Shown here piece by piece: positions 33,315 through 43,231 of a stretch of 64,000 nucleotides of DNA. Each line of letters starts with the position of its first letter. Within the stretch, counting starts at the first letter, position 1. The position numbers were made by a program, and so were the translations under genes. Location of the stretch: positions 1 to 64,000 of the forward strand of contig NZ_LRPB01000005.1 of NCBI RefSeq assembly GCF_001592945.1, given 5' to 3'. This stretch comes from Roseivirga seohaensis. GTDB taxonomy: Bacteria > Bacteroidota > Bacteroidia > Cytophagales > Cyclobacteriaceae. The notes beneath the pieces are model-generated. The model did not search any database. It was not told the origin of the DNA and was given only the letters and a program-made list of their open reading frames with translations.

Positions 33315-35525
33315 TTACTTATTGATACTGATTTCAGTCCATCCTTGCCTTTCCATGGCCAGAAAAATATCTCCTGATTGTTTGATGACATCAAATGCAA
33401 CTGGTACACGGTCGCGGCCTTTAATATCGACAACTCCGTATTTGCCATTTCGGCTGACGATAAAGTTAATATTGTCGTTGGTAGAAATGGAATCAAATTG
33501 AGGTGTTCGAACCAAGGCGCCTTCATGGTTTGCTAAACCGAATTGATTATTTTTCTCAAGCAGAATAAAGCCTTGTTTTCTTATCAACTGATCATAAATG
33601 GCATCTAACACAAAGGTTCCATTAAGGTCGATTAGCCCATATAAACCATTGGTTTTCACTAGTGAAAGCCCATTGTTAAAAGATTCCACAGATTGAAGGG
33701 TGGGTTGAATTGTGATTTGGTCTTCTGTATTAATAAAGCCCCATTTACCGTTGATCATGATGGCACAAAGGCCTTGCGAAAACTCCTTGGCCTGTTGGTA
33801 TCGGTTGGCAATCGTCAATAAGCCTTGTTCCGAAACAAAACCCCATTCATTTTCCATCATTACCGAAATAAGGCCTTCACTATAAGCCCTAACCTGTTGC
33901 GTTTTTGAATCGAGTTTAAAGGTTTGAGTATTTGGGATTTGTAGCAGCTCAAACTTGTTTTTCGATTTCAGCACTAAAAAATCAGGTGCTATTTGGTATA
34001 CCGAATCATATGCGTTTGGACTGAGCTGATTTGCATTGAAATCATAGATTTTATAGCCATCATTTGTCCGCTCCGAAAAAGCTTTTTGATATGGAATAAT
34101 AGGATAAATACTTCGGAAAATCTGTTGCTCGAATAAATCATAAACACCATGCTCTGTTCCTTGTTCGTAGAAGATTCGATTAGCAATAATCTGGATGCTG
34201 TCCTTGTATGGTGTTATTAACCAATTGCCATTGGGCTTAATGATGCCCTGATTTCCTAAATATTCTGCAATGGACATCCCATTTTCAAAATCATTAATCT
34301 TATCAAAAATAAATGGTGTTTGCTCGTAGCCTTCATGGTCGAGTAAGCCGTATTTTCCATTTTTAAGCGCTAAAAAGGAACCGTCTTTTCTTGGGGTAAT
34401 TTCCTCATAAAATTGAATTCCAATTCGTTTTCCACTGAGGTCATAGGGAATCCAATTTTGGGCATCTTTTCTTTTTGATTGGGCAAGAATTACAGACTTA
34501 TAAAACTGGATTGAATCGAATTGATAAGGAAGAATGTTTCTTCCTTCAGAGTTGATCACACCTTTAAAACCATCTTTTTTAACGGCCAATAGATTTGAGT
34601 GTGTATGTGTAATTTGCATTTCCTGCACATAATGCTCAAAGGAATTCTCATTTGTAATGTTAACTATTCCAATATTTCCATTGGTCTGAATACCCATCAA
34701 GTTCTTGTCGATGTACCAAACTTCATCATGCGCAAGAGTTTTTGGATTCGATTCAAGCGTAAATACAGTCCATTTGTTAAATGGGAGCACCTCTGCCTTG
34801 CCATTTCTTAAGTTTAAGGATTTGTATTCAGGAGGAATTATTAAGGTTCCTTTTCTGTCAATCAGGCCTTCTTTGTTATAATATTTTACTCTGAAGGTGT
34901 TTTCATTGTACCGAAGAATTAACTCGTAAAGAAAACCGGAAAGAGGTTTGCCTTGTAAATTGTATAGTGCATAAAGTCCTTGGTTGTTCTGAACAGAAAG
35001 CGTTTCACTATCAATTCGTTCTATGTGATTGTACTCTAAAGGAAGTAAAACGTTTCCGCTCTTATTGAGTACACCGAACTGATTATCCTTTCCTGTTTTT
35101 TTTGCAACAATAAGGGCATCGCCCACGGGGTCAATCCATTGATATTCAGAAGGAACAATGATATTGCCTTTCGAGTTAATAGTGCCGTAGTCATTGAGTA
35201 TAGAGAAGCGACTTCGTTCACCAATAATAAAAGTGTTATCGGTAAAAGGGTAAAGTTCAGAAAAGAGGTGGCGTGTAATTTTTGATCCATCAACATTGGC
35301 CAAGGCCCAGCGCTCATTTTGCTTGAGTCCAATAAGACCACCTGATGCTTCAAGTTTGCCTTTTGACCAACCAATATCATCATATATGGCTTTAATTACT
35401 ACTTGATTGGTGGTGCTATTTCGGAGTCCAACCTTCCCATTTTCAGAGAATTTCTCATAGGAATCATTGCCCAATATAGGGTGAATGAAATGTAAGGTTA
35501 AGATGAGATAGATTAAAATGCGCAA
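33315..35525 (-). CDS. Exported WG-repeat protein
   Basis: 736 aa with a signal peptide (ILIYLILTLHFIHPILG, cut near residue 19). The whole mature protein is built of WG-type repeats: units such as KYGLLDHEG, KWGFINTED, LYGLIDLNG, QFGLANHEG, KYGVVDIKG spaced 20-50 residues apart, each followed by a hydrophobic I.P..FD.I strand. I count at least a dozen, spread over residues 30-730. WG repeats form beta-propeller-like scaffolds of unknown function, frequent in Bacteroidota. It probably lies in the periplasm or outer membrane. Convergent with paaN; hemA follows upstream in the opposite orientation order. Confidence 0.85.
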   Translation of the reverse strand: MRILIYLILTLHFIHPILGNDSYEKFSENGKVGLRNSTTNQVVIKAIYDDIGWSKGKLEASGGLIGLKQNERWALANVDGSKITRHLFSELYPFTDNTFIIGERSRFSILNDYGTINSKGNIIVPSEYQWIDPVGDALIVAKKTGKDNQFGVLNKSGNVLLPLEYNHIERIDSETLSVQNNQGLYALYNLQGKPLSGFLYELILRYNENTFRVKYYNKEGLIDRKGTLIIPPEYKSLNLRNGKAEVLPFNKWTVFTLESNPKTLAHDEVWYIDKNLMGIQTNGNIGIVNITNENSFEHYVQEMQITHTHSNLLAVKKDGFKGVINSEGRNILPYQFDSIQFYKSVILAQSKRKDAQNWIPYDLSGKRIGIQFYEEITPRKDGSFLALKNGKYGLLDHEGYEQTPFIFDKINDFENGMSIAEYLGNQGIIKPNGNWLITPYKDSIQIIANRIFYEQGTEHGVYDLFEQQIFRSIYPIIPYQKAFSERTNDGYKIYDFNANQLSPNAYDSVYQIAPDFLVLKSKNKFELLQIPNTQTFKLDSKTQQVRAYSEGLISVMMENEWGFVSEQGLLTIANRYQQAKEFSQGLCAIMINGKWGFINTEDQITIQPTLQSVESFNNGLSLVKTNGLYGLIDLNGTFVLDAIYDQLIRKQGFILLEKNNQFGLANHEGALVRTPQFDSISTNDNINFIVSRNGKYGVVDIKGRDRVPVAFDVIKQSGDIFLAMERQGWTEISINK

Positions 35526-35598
35526 TTCTCAATATCAAAACGCAAGCTTAATAAAATTTGATACGAATTAGAAGGAGGCTGAATGACTTTCGGCTCGA

Positions 35599-36858
35599 TT
35601 ATTTTTCTTTCGGAGTGTTTTCCAGATCGAAAAGCTCATTAAGTACATCAATTAAAGATTCAGCATCGCCTCGTTTACATGCAGCTTTTAATTGCAATAC
35701 GGGAAGTTTAATGATCTTTTGAGTGATACTCTTAGAGAAACGCTCAGCAAATTCTTGTACTTCGGGTGAAGCGTTTTTCAAATGCCTGGTTATCTCATCT
35801 TGACGGATTTGCTCCAGCGCATTCTTGAGTTTATGAATGGTGGGTGAAACAACCATCTCTTTCGACCAGTCATTGAATTCAGCTATGGCCTCTTCAATAA
35901 TGGCTTCTACTAAAGGGATAGAAGCTTTCCTTTTTTCAACAGCAGCCGAAGCTTTGTCATTGATTTCGTCAATATTGAACAAAGTAACGCCACTCAGTTT
36001 TCCAACTTCAGGGCTAATACTTCTAGGAATAGAAAGATCAACGAAGAATTTGAAACCATTATTTATTTCCCCTACCAATTCTTTGTTAATGATTGGGGTA
36101 CTGTGGGCTACAGAAGAGATAATCAAGTCGTATTCTGCAACAGCTTCTTTCAGTTCAGAAAAAGGAATTACAGCTTGGTTGCACTCTAATGCTAAGGCTT
36201 GCGCTTTTTCAGTTGTTCTATTGCAGATAGCTACCTTAAGATCGGTTTCAGAAAGGTGTCTACAAACGTCTGCTCCAATTTCTCCAATACCTAAAATAAG
36301 TACCTTAGGTTCTATAATAGTAGATGCTAAATTCTGAACAAGTTCGGCAGCAGCGTAAGAAACGCTTGCAGCGCCATCTCTGAATGAAGTTTCTTGAACT
36401 ACTCTTTTGCTGCTAAAGAAAATGGTATGCATTAAGCGGTGTAAAAAAGGCCCTGCCAATTGCGCATCTGCTGCCCACTGATAAGCTCTTTTTACTTGAT
36501 TTGAAATTTGGAGGTCACCCACTACTTGGGCTTCGAGGCCTAATGATACTCTGAAGAGGTGATTAACGGCTTCTTCACTTTCAAATGAATTGAAATAATT
36601 TATATAAGCATCTGCATTTAAAATCCCTTTTTTGATGGCAATCAATTTAATGATTTCAATATCTAGGTTTTGTTCTGCAGAATAATAAACCTCCGTACGG
36701 TTGCAGGTAGAAAGAATTAGGGCTTCTGTTAAAGACAGAACCTCTGAAATTTCACTTAGAATGGATTTGATTGTGAGCTCATCAATGGAAATAATTTCCC
36801 TGATTTCAACTGGTGCCTTTTTGTAAGACAAACTTATCGCTCTGAATTTACCCTGCAT
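35599..36858 (-). CDS. hemA: Glutamyl-tRNA reductase
   Basis: 419 aa. The catalytic nucleophile is Cys52 in LSTCNRTEVYY; the substrate-binding SLGLEAQVVGD and the NADPH-binding LILGIGEIGADV follow, then the C-terminal dimerisation helices (about 305-410). It reduces glutamyl-tRNA to glutamate-1-semialdehyde, the first committed step of tetrapyrrole synthesis, here feeding both heme (hemF at 58666) and siroheme (cobA at 7217). A TATTTTTG box lies 35-42 bases upstream. The downstream WG-repeat gene is on the same strand 73 bases away. Confidence 0.95.
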   Translation of the reverse strand: MQGKFRAISLSYKKAPVEIREIISIDELTIKSILSEISEVLSLTEALILSTCNRTEVYYSAEQNLDIEIIKLIAIKKGILNADAYINYFNSFESEEAVNHLFRVSLGLEAQVVGDLQISNQVKRAYQWAADAQLAGPFLHRLMHTIFFSSKRVVQETSFRDGAASVSYAAAELVQNLASTIIEPKVLILGIGEIGADVCRHLSETDLKVAICNRTTEKAQALALECNQAVIPFSELKEAVAEYDLIISSVAHSTPIINKELVGEINNGFKFFVDLSIPRSISPEVGKLSGVTLFNIDEINDKASAAVEKRKASIPLVEAIIEEAIAEFNDWSKEMVVSPTIHKLKNALEQIRQDEITRHLKNASPEVQEFAERFSKSITQKIIKLPVLQLKAACKRGDAESLIDVLNELFDLENTPKEK

Positions 36859-36892
36859 TATTGCTTACGCCTTTCCTCTAAATTCTTCTGTG

Positions 36893-36900
36893 CAAAAATA
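36893..36900 (-). promoter_or_regulatory. -7 promoter element of hemA
   Basis: TATTTTTG on the minus strand, an exact TAnnTTTG match 34 bases before the hemA start. The -33 area holds a T run instead of TTTG, so only half the consensus is met. Confidence 0.45.
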
Positions 36901-37079
36901 GCCTCTAACTATGTGTAAAAAAAGTGATCAAAATCATGTATTCTTATTTAGAATCAGTTTAAACAACTCTATTGGTCCTTGTTGCTTATTTAATGATTTC
37001 GATTCAATTAAATATAATTGATCTTAAAGTAAGAATATATTATATTAAATCACAATTTTATAAATAGAGCCAATCCATT

Positions 37080-38030
37080 ATGAATATTAAACGCCTAGTG
37101 AGAAACTACTTTGGGTTTTCTAAAACTCAAACCAATGGTTTTATGGTTCTGACTCCGTTAATGTTTGTTTTACTTTTTGTTCCAGGTATTTACCGTAACG
37201 TAACTGAAATTGAATACAATGAGTTCGATTCTGATAAAAGACAATTAGACAGTTTGGTTGGTTTATGGAGAAATAATATGAAGCCTAGCTTGGAGAAAGA
37301 AGTATTGCCAGGCGTCAATATTCGGCTTACTTTCATTGAACCCAATACAGCAACTCAAGAAGAGTTGATGGGAGTAGGTTTAGATCAACGTTTGGCAAGT
37401 AGAATTTATAATTACAGAACCGCGGGTGGGAGTTTCAAGGTCAAGTCAGATTTGAAGCGCATTTATGGATTTCCCGATAGTCTTTATCAAGTATTAGAAA
37501 AATATATACAGTTGCCAGACGAACTGCCTCAGCCTAAAGTAAAAGTTGCACAACCTAGCGAAAAACCTGTTAAAAGAGAGCGTAAACCGTACAGTGTAGA
37601 AAAGGAAAGTGCTTTGAAACTTGAGAGTTTCACTTTAGATATTAATAAGGCTGATTCCTTGGAACTACAAAAACTGAGAGGAATTGGGCCTGCTTATTCA
37701 AGTAGAATAGTGAAGTTTCGTCAATTGTTAGGAGGTTTTAGCAGTATTGATCAAGTCAAGGAAGTGTTTGGTATTTCTGACTCACTGTACCAAAGCATTG
37801 CTCCACAACTTATGGTGGATGAGACTTATCAACTAATTCAAATTAATATCAATTTGGCCACTTTTAAAGAACTTAACGCACATCCATACATCAGCTATGA
37901 ACAGACCAAAGAAATAATGAATGCCAAAAGTAAGTACGGGAAATTTAGGTCTGCCGAGGATTTGAAACGTTTAAGCCTCTTCGATTCGATTCAAATCGTT
38001 AAATTGATTCCATATCTTCAATTTCAATGA
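37080..38030 (+). CDS. Helix-hairpin-helix (ComEA-like) DNA-binding protein
   Basis: 316 aa. An N-terminal membrane span (about 22-40, MVLTPLMFVLLFVPG) tethers three helix-hairpin-helix units: about 96-140 (NTATQEELMGVGLDQRLASRI), 190-235 (INKADSLELQKLRGIGPAYSSRI) and 255-305. The middle unit has the classic LRGIGPAYSSRIV hairpin that binds DNA backbone. ComEA proteins receive DNA at the outer face of the cell membrane during transformation, so a role in DNA uptake is possible; many Bacteroidota carry this architecture with no proven role. Overlaps the next gene (ATGA). Confidence 0.85.
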   Translation: MNIKRLVRNYFGFSKTQTNGFMVLTPLMFVLLFVPGIYRNVTEIEYNEFDSDKRQLDSLVGLWRNNMKPSLEKEVLPGVNIRLTFIEPNTATQEELMGVGLDQRLASRIYNYRTAGGSFKVKSDLKRIYGFPDSLYQVLEKYIQLPDELPQPKVKVAQPSEKPVKRERKPYSVEKESALKLESFTLDINKADSLELQKLRGIGPAYSSRIVKFRQLLGGFSSIDQVKEVFGISDSLYQSIAPQLMVDETYQLIQININLATFKELNAHPYISYEQTKEIMNAKSKYGKFRSAEDLKRLSLFDSIQIVKLIPYLQFQ

Positions 38031-39535
38031 TCAAAATTTTAAGTGCTGAACAAATTCGCAGATGGGATTTGTATACAATTAAAAACGAACCTATTTCTTC
38101 ATTTGATTTGATGGAGCGGGCTTCGGAGGCTTTTGTAAAACTGTTATTAACCAAAATTAATCATAAGCTTAATGTCGATGTAGTGTGTGGCCCTGGGAAT
38201 AATGGGGGAGATGGGTTTGCTATTGCGAGATTGCTTATTGAAAAAGGATTGAAAGTGAATTGTCACTTGATTGATTTTGGAGTGAAGCTTTCGGAAGATT
38301 GCCGAAAGAGCTATCGAAAATACTTAGATATCTGTCAGGTAAACATTGTCAAACAATCTAAGGAATTAGACCTCAGCGGAGAACTCATTATTGATGCTGT
38401 ATTTGGTTCTGGTTTGAACAGGCCTGCAACAGGTCTTGCAGCAGAAGTTATACAATTGATAAATCAGAGCAGTGCAAAAACTGTTTCTGTCGATATGCCC
38501 TCGGGTCTTTTTGCAGATAAAGTGAATTTAACGGGAAGGATTGTAGAGGCCGACTGGACCATCACTTTTCAAGTTCCAAAACTTTCATTTCTAATTCCTG
38601 AATCTGGTTTTTATGTTGGAGAATGGTCGGTAGTTGACATTGGTTTAGATCTAAATTTTTTAAAAACAGAAAGTTCTGATTACTCAATTTTTGAAAAGAG
38701 CGACATCGATCGCTCCCTTTTTATTAGGAAAAAGTATGACCATAAAGGCAAATACGGCCGAGTATTGATGGTAGCTGGTAGTTTAGGTAAAATAGGTGCG
38801 GCTTATTTGTCGTCCAAAGCTGCTCTTAAATCCGGTACGGGACTTCTTACCGTACATATTCCTAAAGTGGGTTATGGGCCAATACAGACATCTTTACCTG
38901 AAGCCATGGTTTCTTTAGATTCAGAAGAGGAATTTATTTCTCAGGTAGATAATGTTGACGCCTTCGATGCCATTGGAATTGGGCCGGGGCTGGGGACTAA
39001 CCCAAAGACAGGAAAAATACTTAAGTCGCTATTCACATCTTTTAACAAGCCTATGGCAATAGATGCGGATGCTTTAAACCTAATTGCATTAGATAAAGAG
39101 TTGATTGATTTAGTACCCAAGGGTTCTGTACTTACGCCCCACATAGGAGAGTTCAATCGGTTATTTGGAGAATGCGATAACGGATTGGAGCGAATTGAGA
39201 AAGTGAAGTCGATAGCAATTGAAAAGCAATTGGTAATAGTATTGAAAGGAGCACATACTGTAATTGCTACACCAGACGGTAAAGTTCATTTTAATTCCAC
39301 AGGGAATTCTGGAATGGCTACTGCTGGATGTGGAGACGTGTTGACAGGAATCATCAGCGCATTCATAGCACGAGGAGGTGACACTTCGACTTCTGCAAAA
39401 GTCGGGGTTTGTATACATGGGTGGGCTGGCGATTTAGCTGAAAAAACAGTAGGAAAAACCGCATTGATGGCATCAGATTTGCTATCTGCATTACCAAAAG
39501 TTTTTAGCAACGTAGAGAGTAGTGATTTTATTTGA
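38027..39535 (+). CDS. nnr: Bifunctional NAD(P)HX epimerase / dehydratase
   Basis: 502 aa with the two repair domains of damaged NAD(P)H hydrate. The N-terminal YjeF_N epimerase (about 1-205) has CGPGNNGGDGFAIAR; the C-terminal ADP-dependent dehydratase (about 225-495), ribokinase-like, has HKGKYGRVLMVAGS, GIGPGLG and GNSGMATAGCGDVLTGI with its catalytic Asp. The usual GMATGGTGD motif reads GMATAGCGD here, a mild variation. It starts within the stop of the HHH gene (ATGA), but a functional relation is not expected. Confidence 0.93.
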   Translation: MIKILSAEQIRRWDLYTIKNEPISSFDLMERASEAFVKLLLTKINHKLNVDVVCGPGNNGGDGFAIARLLIEKGLKVNCHLIDFGVKLSEDCRKSYRKYLDICQVNIVKQSKELDLSGELIIDAVFGSGLNRPATGLAAEVIQLINQSSAKTVSVDMPSGLFADKVNLTGRIVEADWTITFQVPKLSFLIPESGFYVGEWSVVDIGLDLNFLKTESSDYSIFEKSDIDRSLFIRKKYDHKGKYGRVLMVAGSLGKIGAAYLSSKAALKSGTGLLTVHIPKVGYGPIQTSLPEAMVSLDSEEEFISQVDNVDAFDAIGIGPGLGTNPKTGKILKSLFTSFNKPMAIDADALNLIALDKELIDLVPKGSVLTPHIGEFNRLFGECDNGLERIEKVKSIAIEKQLVIVLKGAHTVIATPDGKVHFNSTGNSGMATAGCGDVLTGIISAFIARGGDTSTSAKVGVCIHGWAGDLAEKTVGKTALMASDLLSALPKVFSNVESSDFI

Positions 39536-39589
39536 AAAAACTGTAACTTTAACTAAACCTTTAGCGTGACTTTGGGGTCTTTATAGACG

Positions 39590-39967
39590 ATGAATCTTTT
39601 AAACCGAAACATATCAATCTCAAAAACATTAATGATTCTGTCATTAATGCTGTTTTCGGTAATGGCCAATGCTCAAAATGAGACTTTAGCCAATTTAAAG
39701 ATGAACAATGACCCAAAGGTTAAAGTAGAAGTTTTCCCCAATCCAACATCTGATTTTCTGACAATCGACTTATCGAAGTTAGATTTGAAACAACCAAAAA
39801 TTGAAATCAGAAATATTATTGGTAGCAAAATGGAAATGACTTCTGAAGATCTTGGTGATAAGAAGCATCGTGTTGATGTTACTACCTACCCAAGAGGTTA
39901 TTATCTAGTATTGGTAAAAGACGATCAGTCTAAATTTCAGCAAACGATTCGTTTTTCCAAGAAATAG
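39590..39967 (+). CDS. Small exported protein consisting of a type IX sorting domain
   Basis: 125 aa. A signal peptide (about 1-28, ending in SVMANAQ) is followed almost directly by a complete type A C-terminal sorting domain of about 80 residues: VEVFPNPTSDFLTIDL, the IEIRNIIGSKM strand and YPRGYYLVLV...RFSKK. There is only a linker of about 15 residues before it, so the protein is little more than the sorting domain. It could be a free passenger-less substrate of the type IX system, or a regulator or decoy. The domain strongly supports a working T9SS in this organism. Confidence 0.85.
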   Translation: MNLLNRNISISKTLMILSLMLFSVMANAQNETLANLKMNNDPKVKVEVFPNPTSDFLTIDLSKLDLKQPKIEIRNIIGSKMEMTSEDLGDKKHRVDVTTYPRGYYLVLVKDDQSKFQQTIRFSKK

Positions 39968-40005
39968 ATTTGATTAAAGAAATTGCTATAGAAAGTCTAT
40001 GGCGT

Positions 40006-40043
40006 AAAAAAAGGTTTGAACTAATCAAGTTCAAACCTTTTTT
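40006..40043. terminator. Bidirectional terminator
   Basis: Fourteen-bp perfect stem (40007-40020 with 40030-40043), extendable by two bp across a short loop, with A and T runs at the outer ends so that it works for both the T9SS-sorted protein gene and convergent asnS. Confidence 0.9.
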
Positions 40044-40062
40044 CGTTTGAAGGATGGTTCTA

Positions 40063-41508
40063 TTAGAACTCTGCATTTCCTGGTGTTCTTGGGAAAGGAA
40101 TTACGTCTCTAATATTGGCCATGCCTGTAACAAATATAATCAGCCTTTCAAAACCTAATCCGAAGCCGCTATGAGGTGCAGAACCATATCTTCGGGTATC
40201 TAAATACCACTCCATTTCATGAGTAGGCACTCCCATTTCGTTCATTCTGCTAACAAGCTTGTCAAGCCTTTCTTCACGCTGAGAACCACCAACTATTTCG
40301 CCAATTCCAGGGAAAAGGATATCCATTGCACCCACTGTTTTTTCATCATCATTCATTCTCATATAGAACGACTTGATGTCTTTTGGGTAGTTGGTTAGAA
40401 TTACTGGTTTTTTGAAATGCTTCTCTACCAAATAGCGTTCATGTTCCGACTGAAGGTCGGTGCCCCAGCCTTCAATTAAGTATTGGAATTTCTTTTTCTT
40501 GTTGGGGTTGCAGTTTCTGAGTATATCAATGGCTTCAGTATAAGTAATTCTTTCAAAGTCGTTTTCTGCCACAAACCTCAGTTTTTCGGTGAGCGTCATT
40601 TCGCTCTTTTCATTCGCAGGCTTGTTTTTCTCCTCTTCAATTAAGCGTTGTTCAAGAAACGCTAAATCATCGGCACAGTTCTCTAAAGCGTAATTGATTA
40701 AGTATTTTAAAAATTCTTCCGCCAAGTCCATGTTGTCTTGAAGGTCATAGAATGCCATTTCAGGTTCTATCATCCAAAATTCAGCAAGGTGTCTTGTTGT
40801 GTTTGAATTTTCAGCTCTGAAAGTCGGCCCAAAGGTGTAAATATCGGAAAGTGCTAAAGCGCCCAATTCACCTTCTAGTTGACCCGAAACAGTGAGGTTA
40901 GTTTCTTTTTCAAAAAAGTCTTCTTTAAAATTAACGGATCCATCTTCTTTTAAAGGAGGGTTTTTAGCGTCTAAGGTAGTTACACGGAACATTTCGCCTG
41001 CTCCTTCTGCATCTGACCCCGTAATAATTGGGGTGTGCATGTAGAAGAATTTCTTTTCGTTAAAGAAGTTATGGACTGCAAAAGCCATAGCATGGCGAAT
41101 TCTTAACACAGCGCCAAAAGTGTTGGTGCGAGGTCTTAAGTGCGCAATTTCCCTCAAAAATTCCATCGAATGCTTTTTGGGTTGCAATGGGTATTTTTCT
41201 GGGTCGGCAGCACCAAGTACTTGAATTTCTTTCGCGTTGATTTCAAATTTTTGTCCCGCACCTTGAGATTCAACGAGGGTTCCGTTTACAGCAATGCAGG
41301 CTCCCGTTGAAACTTGTTTAAGAATTTCTTCCGAAATCAAATTAGGGTCGGCTACAATTTGAAGGTTATTGATTGTGGATCCATCATTGAGCGAAATAAA
41401 ATTCACATTTTTATTACCTCTTTTGGTTCTTACCCATCCCTTAACAGTTACCTCAATATTGGTTTGACTGCTCTTTAATAACGCTTCAATTTTGATTCTT
41501 TTTGTCAT
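40063..41508 (-). CDS. asnS: Asparaginyl-tRNA synthetase
   Basis: 481 aa class II aminoacyl-tRNA synthetase. The N-terminal OB-fold anticodon-binding domain (about 15-115, [23 protein letters not shown]) is followed by the catalytic core: motif 2 [19 protein letters not shown] and motif 3 [15 protein letters not shown]. Residues around 225 ([14 protein letters not shown]-like [11 protein letters not shown]) match AsnRS rather than AspRS. Length normal. Divergent from rpoN, an arrangement often seen in this phylum. Confidence 0.95.
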   Translation of the reverse strand: MTKRIKIEALLKSSQTNIEVTVKGWVRTKRGNKNVNFISLNDGSTINNLQIVADPNLISEEILKQVSTGACIAVNGTLVESQGAGQKFEINAKEIQVLGAADPEKYPLQPKKHSMEFLREIAHLRPRTNTFGAVLRIRHAMAFAVHNFFNEKKFFYMHTPIITGSDAEGAGEMFRVTTLDAKNPPLKEDGSVNFKEDFFEKETNLTVSGQLEGELGALALSDIYTFGPTFRAENSNTTRHLAEFWMIEPEMAFYDLQDNMDLAEEFLKYLINYALENCADDLAFLEQRLIEEEKNKPANEKSEMTLTEKLRFVAENDFERITYTEAIDILRNCNPNKKKKFQYLIEGWGTDLQSEHERYLVEKHFKKPVILTNYPKDIKSFYMRMNDDEKTVGAMDILFPGIGEIVGGSQREERLDKLVSRMNEMGVPTHEMEWYLDTRRYGSAPHSGFGLGFERLIIFVTGMANIRDVIPFPRTPGNAEF

Positions 41509-41711
41509 AATAAACCCGAGTTGGTTTTTAGTAAAAAAAACGAATGCAAAACAAGTCTTTTTTGAAGTGATTCACAACGTGATTACTAAAAATAAGCATT
41601 GAGAACATATTCCGAACAATGTTGTGGAGTGTTCGTAAAACCTACTTGAAATAGTTTTTTGACACATTTGTTAAATTTGCATGATTTTTGTTAAAAAGTC
41701 GGCTAATCTAA

Positions 41712-41741
41712 TTTGTTCCTCAATTCTTTATTCTAAATTTG
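41712..41741 (+). promoter_or_regulatory. Promoter of rpoN
   Basis: TTTG (41712-41715), 18 bases, then TAAATTTG (41734-41741), an exact phylum-consensus promoter. Transcription would start near 41747, about 20 bases before the ATG at 41769. The -7 box contains the TTG that an ORF scan could take as start at 41739. Confidence 0.75.
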
Positions 41742-41768
41742 CTTATAACCAATAGGATTTTTCTATCA

Positions 41769-43229
41769 ATGCAAAAACTTAGTCTAAATCAGTCTCTTAG
41801 CCAAAAGCTGTCACCACAGCAAATACAGTTTATTAAGCTGTTGCAAGTGCCAACTGCTGAGTTGGACACCAGGATTGAGGAAGAACTGGAAATCAACCCG
41901 GCTTTGGAAGAAGGAAGAGAGGAGCCTGAGGCCCCAACTACAGAAGAGGATTTTGATGAGCCATCTGACGAAATTTCTTCAACTGAAGACCTAAATGTTG
42001 AAGATTATTTGGGAGATGATGAGTATGCAGGTTACAAAATGCAAGGTGATGGTAATTACTCTGAAGATGACGACAGAGAAATGCCTGTAGCTATGCAAAG
42101 CTCTTTGAATGATCAATTGGAAATGCAATTGGGATTTTTGGGTCTTGATGAACGCCAAACTTTAGTCGCTAAACAACTTATTGGAAGTATTGAAGGCGAT
42201 GGGTATATCAGAAGAGAGTTAGATGCAATTGTAAATGACTTGGCCTTTGCTCAAAATATAGAGACAGACGTTGATGAGCTGGAAGATTTGCTTCGTGAAA
42301 TCCAGCAGTTTGATCCGCCAGGCATTGGAGCAAGAAATTTAAAGGAATGCCTTTTAATTCAACTTGAGAGAAGATGGGAAGAAGATGACCCAGATCCAGC
42401 AGTAGAAATGGCCAAAGCTATTCTGTCAATTTGTTTTGAGGAGTTTACAAAGAAACATTACGATAAGATTATAAAGAAACTCAATATTGAGGATGAAGTA
42501 CTAATGAAAGATGCTATTCATCTAATCACTAAACTGAATCCAAAACCAGGAGGTGTTTCTGGTGGAATGGCTAAAACTCAATATTTAATTCCTGATTTTA
42601 TTCTTACCAATAATGATGGCGTGTTTGATTTAACGTTGAATTCACGAAATGCACCTGAGTTAAGAGTGAGTCAGTCGTACTCAGATATGTTTTCAGCTTA
42701 CGACAAGAGTGATAAGAAAGATAAGAAACTGAAAGAGACAGTTTCTTTTGTAAAACAAAAACTCGATGCAGCCAAATGGTTTATCGATGCCATTAAGCAA
42801 CGTCAGAATACACTCTTGCGCACTATGGACGCGATGGTGAGGTTTCAGTATGAATTCTTTTTAGAAGGTGATGAAACGAAACTTCGGCCAATGATTTTGA
42901 AGGATATTGCGAATGAAATTAATATGGATATTTCCACAGTTTCGCGTGTTGCTAACTCAAAATCGGTTCAAACAGATTTTGGTATCTTTCCATTGAAATA
43001 CTTTTTCTCGGAAGGTATCTCGACAGTTTCTGGAGAAGATGTGAGTAGCCGAGAAGTGAAAAACATTTTAAGTCAACTGATAGATAATGAAGATAAGAGT
43101 AAGCCATTATCAGATGATAAATTAGAGAAATCGCTGAAAGCAAGAGGTTATAATATTGCCAGAAGAACCGTGGCCAAATATCGAGAACAATTGAATATTC
43201 CTGTCGCCAGATTAAGAAAAGAACTATAG
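41769..43229 (+). CDS. rpoN: RNA polymerase sigma-54 factor
   Basis: 486 aa from the ATG at 41769. Region I (activator-interacting, Gln/Leu-rich: QSLSQKLSPQQIQFIKLLQ) is followed by the acidic region II (about 45-90), the core-binding region III (about 95-330), the helix-turn-helix (ISTVSRVANSKSVQTDFG) and, near the C terminus, the RpoN box in the form ARRTVAKYRE. All regions are intact, so the protein should be functional with bacterial enhancer-binding proteins. Next gene begins with a TTG two bases after its stop. Confidence 0.95.
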   Translation: MQKLSLNQSLSQKLSPQQIQFIKLLQVPTAELDTRIEEELEINPALEEGREEPEAPTTEEDFDEPSDEISSTEDLNVEDYLGDDEYAGYKMQGDGNYSEDDDREMPVAMQSSLNDQLEMQLGFLGLDERQTLVAKQLIGSIEGDGYIRRELDAIVNDLAFAQNIETDVDELEDLLREIQQFDPPGIGARNLKECLLIQLERRWEEDDPDPAVEMAKAILSICFEEFTKKHYDKIIKKLNIEDEVLMKDAIHLITKLNPKPGGVSGGMAKTQYLIPDFILTNNDGVFDLTLNSRNAPELRVSQSYSDMFSAYDKSDKKDKKLKETVSFVKQKLDAAKWFIDAIKQRQNTLLRTMDAMVRFQYEFFLEGDETKLRPMILKDIANEINMDISTVSRVANSKSVQTDFGIFPLKYFFSEGISTVSGEDVSSREVKNILSQLIDNEDKSKPLSDDKLEKSLKARGYNIARRTVAKYREQLNIPVARLRKEL

Positions 43230-43231
43230 GG

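Noticed and set aside
33274-33526. Short overlapping frames over the paaN terminator and the end of the WG-repeat gene
   Set aside because: They run through the terminator or antisense to a clearly coding frame and show no protein-like features.
41672-41679. A second TAAATTTG box upstream of rpoN as an additional promoter
   Set aside because: No TTG at 18-19 bases upstream (nearest is 23 away); the downstream box at 41734 fits better.
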